A stretch of 64,000 bases of DNA from an uncultured Rhodobacterales bacterium (GTDB taxonomy: Bacteria > Pseudomonadota > Alphaproteobacteria > Rhodobacterales > Rhodobacteraceae): positions 88,950 to 152,949 of the forward strand of contig CAIQOV010000025.1 of assembly GCA_903873585.1 (NCBI GenBank), read 5' to 3'. The translations under genes were made by a program, and so were the position numbers. Positions 60,014 through 64,000 of this stretch are shown here, piece by piece. The notes below the pieces were generated by a model that saw only the letters and a list, made by a program, of their open reading frames with translations, ran no database searches and was not told where the DNA came from. The stretch's first letter is position 1. Every line of letters begins with the position of its first letter.

Positions 60014-61494
60014 TGACAAACCCAAACCAATTGACCATCGCCGCCGCGCGCGACGCGCTGCGCAAGGGTGAACTTTCGGCTGTTGATCTGACCATGTCTT
60101 GCCTGACGGCGATGGATGCGGGCGATGATCTGAACGCCTTTGTGCACAAAACGCCCGATATCGCTTTGCAGCAAGCCCGCGCGGCTGATGTGCGCCTGAA
60201 AGCGGGTGGCGCGCCTGATCTGTGCGGGATCCCGCTTGGCATCAAGGATTTGTTCTGCACCAAGGGTGTCGCTTCGCAGGCGGCTTCCAACATTCTGGCG
60301 GGGTTTAAGCCGGAATACGAATCAACCGTCACGTCAAAGCTGTTCGATGCTGGCGCTGTGATGCTGGGCAAGCTGAACATGGACGAATTCGCCATGGGTT
60401 CGTCCAACGAAACCTCGTGCTACGGCGATGTGATCAATCCGTGGAAGATCGACGACCGCAAGCTGACACCGGGCGGTTCTTCGGGCGGTTCGGCTGCGGC
60501 TGTGGCCGCCGACTTGTGCCTTGGCGCGACGGGCACCGATACGGGCGGGTCGATCCGCCAGCCTGCGGCCTTTACCGGGATCACGGGCATCAAACCCACC
60601 TATGGCCGTGTTAGCCGCTGGGGGATTGTGGCCTTTGCTTCGTCGCTGGATCAAGCGGGCCCCATGACCAAATCGGTGCGCGATGCGGCGATTTTTCTGG
60701 GCGCGATGTGCGGCTATGACGCCAAGGATTCCACGTCCGCCAATATCCCCGTGCCCGATTTCGAAGCAGCCCTGACGGGCGATATTCGCGGCAAAAAGAT
60801 CGGCATTCCCAAAGAATACCGCATGGACGGGATGCCTGCCGAGATTGAGGCCTTGTGGCAAAACGGCATTGCGATGATGAAAGATGCAGGCGCTGTCATC
60901 GTCGACATCTCGCTGCCCCATACCAAATACGCCTTGCCCGCTTACTATGTGATTGCCCCTGCGGAAGCGTCCTCCAACCTCGCGCGCTATGACGGGGTGC
61001 GCTATGGCCACCGCGCCAAGCTTGCGGCGGGTGACGGCATTACCGAGATGTATGAAAAGACTCGCGCTGAAGGCTTTGGCCCCGAAGTGCAACGCCGCAT
61101 CATGGTGGGCACCTATGTGCTGTCGGCGGGTTTTTATGACGCCTATTACAACCGCGCCCGCAAAGTGCGCGCCCTGATCAAGCGCGACTTTGAACTGGCG
61201 TTTGAAGCGGGGATTGACGCGATCTTAACGCCCGCAACCCCGTCGTCGGCCTTTGGCTTGGGCGAGATGGCCTCGGCTGATCCGGTTGAGATGTATCTGA
61301 ACGACGTCTTCACCGTGACAGTGAACTTGGCCGGATTGCCCGGTGTATCTGTGCCCGTGGGTCTGGATGCCAAGGGCTTGCCACTAGGTCTGCAACTGAT
61401 CGGGCGGCCGTGGGACGAGGCGGGGCTTCTTAATCACGCTTATGTTCTTGAACAGGCGGCGGGCTTTGTGGCCAAGCCCGCCAAATGGTGGTAA
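60013..61494 (+). CDS. gatA: Asp/Glu-tRNA amidotransferase subunit A
   Basis: A 493-residue amidase-signature enzyme that releases ammonia from glutamine for tRNA-dependent amidation. The catalytic triad is K78 (LGIKDLFC), S156 in GGSSGGS and the nucleophile S180 in [20 protein letters not shown] and [14 protein letters not shown] follow as usual. It is translationally coupled to gatC. Confidence 0.97.
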   Translation: MTNPNQLTIAAARDALRKGELSAVDLTMSCLTAMDAGDDLNAFVHKTPDIALQQARAADVRLKAGGAPDLCGIPLGIKDLFCTKGVASQAASNILAGFKPEYESTVTSKLFDAGAVMLGKLNMDEFAMGSSNETSCYGDVINPWKIDDRKLTPGGSSGGSAAAVAADLCLGATGTDTGGSIRQPAAFTGITGIKPTYGRVSRWGIVAFASSLDQAGPMTKSVRDAAIFLGAMCGYDAKDSTSANIPVPDFEAALTGDIRGKKIGIPKEYRMDGMPAEIEALWQNGIAMMKDAGAVIVDISLPHTKYALPAYYVIAPAEASSNLARYDGVRYGHRAKLAAGDGITEMYEKTRAEGFGPEVQRRIMVGTYVLSAGFYDAYYNRARKVRALIKRDFELAFEAGIDAILTPATPSSAFGLGEMASADPVEMYLNDVFTVTVNLAGLPGVSVPVGLDAKGLPLGLQLIGRPWDEAGLLNHAYVLEQAAGFVAKPAKWW

Positions 61495-61532
61495 CGCAAT
61501 CGCCAATTCTTATGCTTTGGGGCAATAAAACA

Positions 61533-62285
61533 ATGCGCGCATCTGTTGCGATGATCGGTCTAATGGCGGTGCTGTCGGCGTGTTCGATGGCAGAGGATAG
61601 CTCTGGCACGGCGGATTATAACAGCACCATCCGCGGCGCTTCGCCCCAAACTTACGCAGCGCCTGCGCCCGCAGCGCAGGGGTTCTCGACCGATGCTGCC
61701 GCTGCCGCGATTGCTGCGGCAGAAGGTGGGACAGGGGCTGCCCCAATGGACCCGACGGGGCAGATGGTGACAGGTCAGATGATTGGCGCTGACGCCACCA
61801 GCCCTTCAGCCTTGCCACCCATTGACAGTGCGGCGTGCGGCGCGCGGGGCAATGCCTTTGCGGGTATCGCGGAAACCACCTCCGAGATGAACTATGTCAA
61901 AGGCGGGGTGTCGGACGAGCAGGATTTTGGCGCTGTCACCACCCGCGAAACCATCGCCTCTGACAAAGAGCGCATCGAATGCAACAAGCAACAATATGTC
62001 GTGGTGCAACCCGGTGCCTTGCCCGAACGCCCCGCCAACGCAGGGCCCAACATTGCCGCTTATGCGCTTGGCACGACCAATGGCTTGGGCGAGAAAGTGT
62101 ACAACCGCCCGCCCTTCTACCTGACCAACCCCGAAAAAGCCTGCACCAAATTCGCCTCGCCTGACCTTGCCCAGCAAGCCTTCTTGGCGGCGGGTGGGCC
62201 ACAGCGCGACAGCAAGGCGCTAGACCCTGACGGCGACGGCTTTGCCTGTGCGTGGGATCCGCGCCCCTTCCGCAACGCGCAGTGA
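61533..62285 (+). CDS. Lipoprotein with C-terminal excalibur-like calcium motif
   Basis: About 250 residues from ATG 61533, with a lipoprotein signal (lipobox LSAC, Cys at residue 16). A long low-complexity Ala/Thr/Pro/Gly region follows to about residue 90, then a conserved-looking middle (GNAFAGIAETTSEMNYVKGG, ERIECNKQQYVVVQPGALP). The C-terminus carries an excalibur-like DPDGDGFACAWDP. Function is unknown; it is expected at the envelope. Upstream in-frame starts at 61485 and 61512 would spoil the signal peptide. The stop overlaps the amidase start (TGATG). Confidence 0.78.
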   Translation: MRASVAMIGLMAVLSACSMAEDSSGTADYNSTIRGASPQTYAAPAPAAQGFSTDAAAAAIAAAEGGTGAAPMDPTGQMVTGQMIGADATSPSALPPIDSAACGARGNAFAGIAETTSEMNYVKGGVSDEQDFGAVTTRETIASDKERIECNKQQYVVVQPGALPERPANAGPNIAAYALGTTNGLGEKVYNRPPFYLTNPEKACTKFASPDLAQQAFLAAGGPQRDSKALDPDGDGFACAWDPRPFRNAQ

Positions 62286-62956
62286 TGCCGCCCTTCCCCT
62301 CGCCCCATCATTCGCAGCGGGTGGGTGGGCAGCGGCCCCGTTTGATCGTGCTGCATTACACCGCCCTGCCGGATGCGGCGGCATCAAGAGCTCGGCTGTG
62401 TGACCCTGTGCACGAAGTCTCGGCCCATTGGCTGATTGATCTGGATGGCAGCGCTGAGGCTTTGGTGGATGAAAACCGCAGGGCATGGCACGCAGGGGCG
62501 GGGGCTTGGGGCAGCATTGCGGATGTGAACTCTGCCTCGATCGGGATCGAGATCCAGAATATCGGCCATGCGCCTTTCCCCGAACCGCAGATGGTGGGGC
62601 TAGAGCGGTTGTTGACAGAGATTTTCGCCCGCTGGTCGCTGGGCCCGCAGGCGGTGATTGGACATTCTGATATGGCACCCACCCGTAAAGCCGACCCCGG
62701 CCCGCATTTTGATTGGCGCAGGCTGGCGCTGGGTGGGTTTAGTGTGTGGCCCGCGTTGGCAGCTTCGGATCAGGGCTTTGGGGATATTGCCGCCACCTTC
62801 CAAACCTCTGCCCATGCCTTTGGCTACCCTAAGGCTGATCTGGCAACCCTGCTGCACGCCTTCCGACTGCGGTTTCGCCCTTGGGCCAAGGGGCCGCTTG
62901 ACGCGGTTGATGCCGCGATGGCCGCGGACATGGCGGCGCGCTACCCCGCCGCCTGA
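62285..62956 (+). CDS. N-acetylmuramoyl-L-alanine amidase (Amidase_2 / AmpD-AmiD type)
   Basis: A 223-residue zinc amidase that cleaves the bond between MurNAc and the stem peptide. Zinc ligands are predicted at H24 (VLHYTALPD), H127 (VIGHSDMAP) and D137 (RKADPG), with E89 in GIEIQN as a conserved acid. There is no obvious signal peptide, which favours a cytoplasmic AmpD-like recycling role, though the N-terminus is short. It is coupled to the preceding lipoprotein gene by a one-base overlap. Confidence 0.88.
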   Translation: MPPFPSPHHSQRVGGQRPRLIVLHYTALPDAAASRARLCDPVHEVSAHWLIDLDGSAEALVDENRRAWHAGAGAWGSIADVNSASIGIEIQNIGHAPFPEPQMVGLERLLTEIFARWSLGPQAVIGHSDMAPTRKADPGPHFDWRRLALGGFSVWPALAASDQGFGDIAATFQTSAHAFGYPKADLATLLHAFRLRFRPWAKGPLDAVDAAMAADMAARYPAA

Positions 62957-62961
62957 TCCCC

Positions 62962-63444
62962 TTAGGCCGCAGGCAAAGCCAAGGCGGACAGGTAAAGCCC
63001 AAACCCAAAGACCGCGTGGGCTGCAAGGCCAAGCCCGCGCGCTTGCCATGGGTTGTCGGCGCGCGATGCCGCAATCCCGCCGCCCATGCCCGGCCCCATC
63101 AAGAACCACCCTGCGCTGATTGTGACGATCCCCACGATCAACGCCGGGGTTAGCGTGGGTGTAATCGCCCAACCCGGCCCCCAGATCAGCAGCAAGGCCG
63201 CTGCATACACCACACCCACAGCATAATGGCCCACCCAGCCAATCGCCGTCTCGCCCGCAATCGCAGGCGACTGCGCGATGTCGTCGTGCCACACCTTGCC
63301 GCGCGCCACATGGGCAAACCATCGCCCGCCCAGCTTCCACGTAGGCGCGGGCAAGCCAAAGGCCAGATGCAGCGCCAGCCCCCAAAGGTCGAACAGGGCG
63401 GTAGCACCTATGCCGATGATCAGACTTTGGATGATAAAGTCCAT
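62962..63444 (-). CDS. DUF2938 family membrane protein
   Basis: A 160-residue protein with four hydrophobic spans and the DUF2938 pattern IIGIGATALFDLWGLALH at the start, GWVGHYAVGVVYAA in the middle and GPGMGGGIAASR with N-x-x-QARGLGLAAHAVFG near the end. Function is unknown. It is convergent with the amidase gene, 5 bases apart. Confidence 0.85.
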   Translation of the reverse strand: MDFIIQSLIIGIGATALFDLWGLALHLAFGLPAPTWKLGGRWFAHVARGKVWHDDIAQSPAIAGETAIGWVGHYAVGVVYAAALLLIWGPGWAITPTLTPALIVGIVTISAGWFLMGPGMGGGIAASRADNPWQARGLGLAAHAVFGFGLYLSALALPAA

Positions 63445-63529
63445 GATGTTTCCCTTTTCCCATGCGCGCGCCTACCGTGGCAAGGCTTGCGCCAAAAGTC
63501 CACCGCACACCTAGCCCAAGCCAACCCCA

Positions 63530-63558
63530 TTGACCACGCCGCGCCTTGCGCCTATGCC
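63530..63558 (+). promoter_or_regulatory. rnpB promoter
   Basis: TTGACC (63530-63535) and TATGCC (63553-63558) are spaced by exactly 17 bases. The predicted start, 7-8 bases further, coincides with the 5' end of the RNase P RNA P1 helix at 63566. Confidence 0.65.
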
Positions 63559-63565
63559 CCCGTTT

Positions 63566-63992
63566 GCGCGGATGGCTGGATGACCGCGGGGCGCAAGCCT
63601 CGAGGAAAGTCCGGACTCCATGAAGTAAGGGTGCCGGGTAACGCCCGGCGGGGGTAACCCCAGGGAAAGCGCCACAGAGAAGAGACTGCCTTGGTGTTCG
63701 GCCTAGCTGAACGCAAAGCCAAGGTGAGGGTGAAACGGTGGGGTAAGAGCCCACCACGGACCGGGCAACCGGGACGGTATGGCAAGCCCCACCCGGAGCA
63801 ATGCCGAATAGGGGCCTTTAGCGGAAAGGTCCGGAGTTCCATCGCGCAAGCGATGCCGGAGACCTCCGCGGGGACGCTTCAGCCCTTAGGCCCGGGTTGG
63901 TAGCTTGACCGCCCTGGTAACAGGTGCGGCAGAGGAATGGTCATCCAGAGGCGAAAGCCTTGGACAGAATCCGGCTTACAGGCCATCCGCGC
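63566..63992 (+). ncRNA. rnpB: RNase P RNA (bacterial class A)
   Basis: About 427 bases. The catalytic RNA of RNase P removes 5' leaders from pre-tRNAs. The universally conserved GAGGAAAGTCCGGACTCC block is at 63601-63618, followed by the P7-P11 core with CACAGAGAAGAGAC near 63672. GGTAAGAGCCCACC and the 3' conserved GACAGAATCCGGCTTACAGG complete the pattern. Ends are set by the P1 pairing GCGCGGATGGC (63566-63576) with GCCATCCGCGC (63982-63992). TTTTT right after makes P1 pairing double as the terminator. Confidence 0.95.
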
Positions 63993-64000
63993 ATTTTTCC

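Overview
The window is chromosomal DNA from a GC-rich alphaproteobacterium, most likely of the Rhodobacterales (Rhodobacteraceae). The basis is the protein families and their arrangement: an mreB-mreC-mreD-mrdA-rodA run, ruvC-ruvA-ruvB, gatC-gatA, DUF1127 proteins, RTX-type calcium-binding proteins with a conserved MASFVVTT start, and an alphaproteobacterial class A RNase P RNA. No rRNA, tRNA, CRISPR array, transposase, integrase or prophage module is visible. The genes are dense, often overlapping by 1-8 bases, and look like core genome with a few accessory patches.

Layout. 1-2.0 kb: partial glutamine synthetase family gene, a 44-codon membrane microprotein gene and an EamA transporter. 2.0-9.3 kb: cell-elongation operon on the minus strand (mreB, mreC, mreD, PBP2, rodA) that continues into a DUF1345 membrane protein and a GhrA-like reductase. 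9.6-16 kb: short-chain dehydrogenases, leuA with a leucine-rich leader peptide, a secreted PepSY-like protein beside a membrane-anchored LuxR-type protein, DUF2237 and a Rieske oxygenase. 16-25 kb: ileS, an MFS transporter, ruvCAB, DUF1127, prmA, msrA. 25-32 kb: carB, an amino-acid permease, pabB with an overlapping pabC-like gene. 32-38 kb: a creatinase gene behind a highly structured 5' leader, then two tandemly duplicated RTX-like genes. 38-46 kb: a mainly minus-strand catabolic block (SDR, enolase-superfamily dehydratase, two alpha/beta hydrolases, PLP Ser/Thr dehydratase), an MsbA-like ABC exporter and a cysteine-cluster protein. 46-51 kb: acyl-CoA synthetase, dtd, fructokinase-like kinase, purC. 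51-56.6 kb: a tightly packed minus-strand operon encoding a 27-residue membrane microprotein, XpaC-like, TelA, a DUF2927 lipoprotein, SPFH-GYF and zinc-ribbon membrane proteins. 56.7-64 kb: rluB-like, tadA, small ORFs, an UPF0173 hydrolase, gatCA, a lipoprotein, an amidase, DUF2938 and rnpB.

Most genes are housekeeping. The material most worth a second look is regulatory or small: (i) a chain of mutually exclusive hairpins in front of the creatinase gene, (ii) a leaderless leucine leader peptide ahead of leuA, (iii) a family of short covarying palindromes with a TTTCTGCGAAA core in 3' intergenic regions, two copies of which bound a 170-bp segment, (iv) the XpaC/TelA/SPFH/zinc-ribbon operon led by a microprotein, and (v) the promoter-inclusive tandem duplication of an RTX-type gene. 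Assignments rest on reading translations, motifs and spacing by eye; no database search was run.
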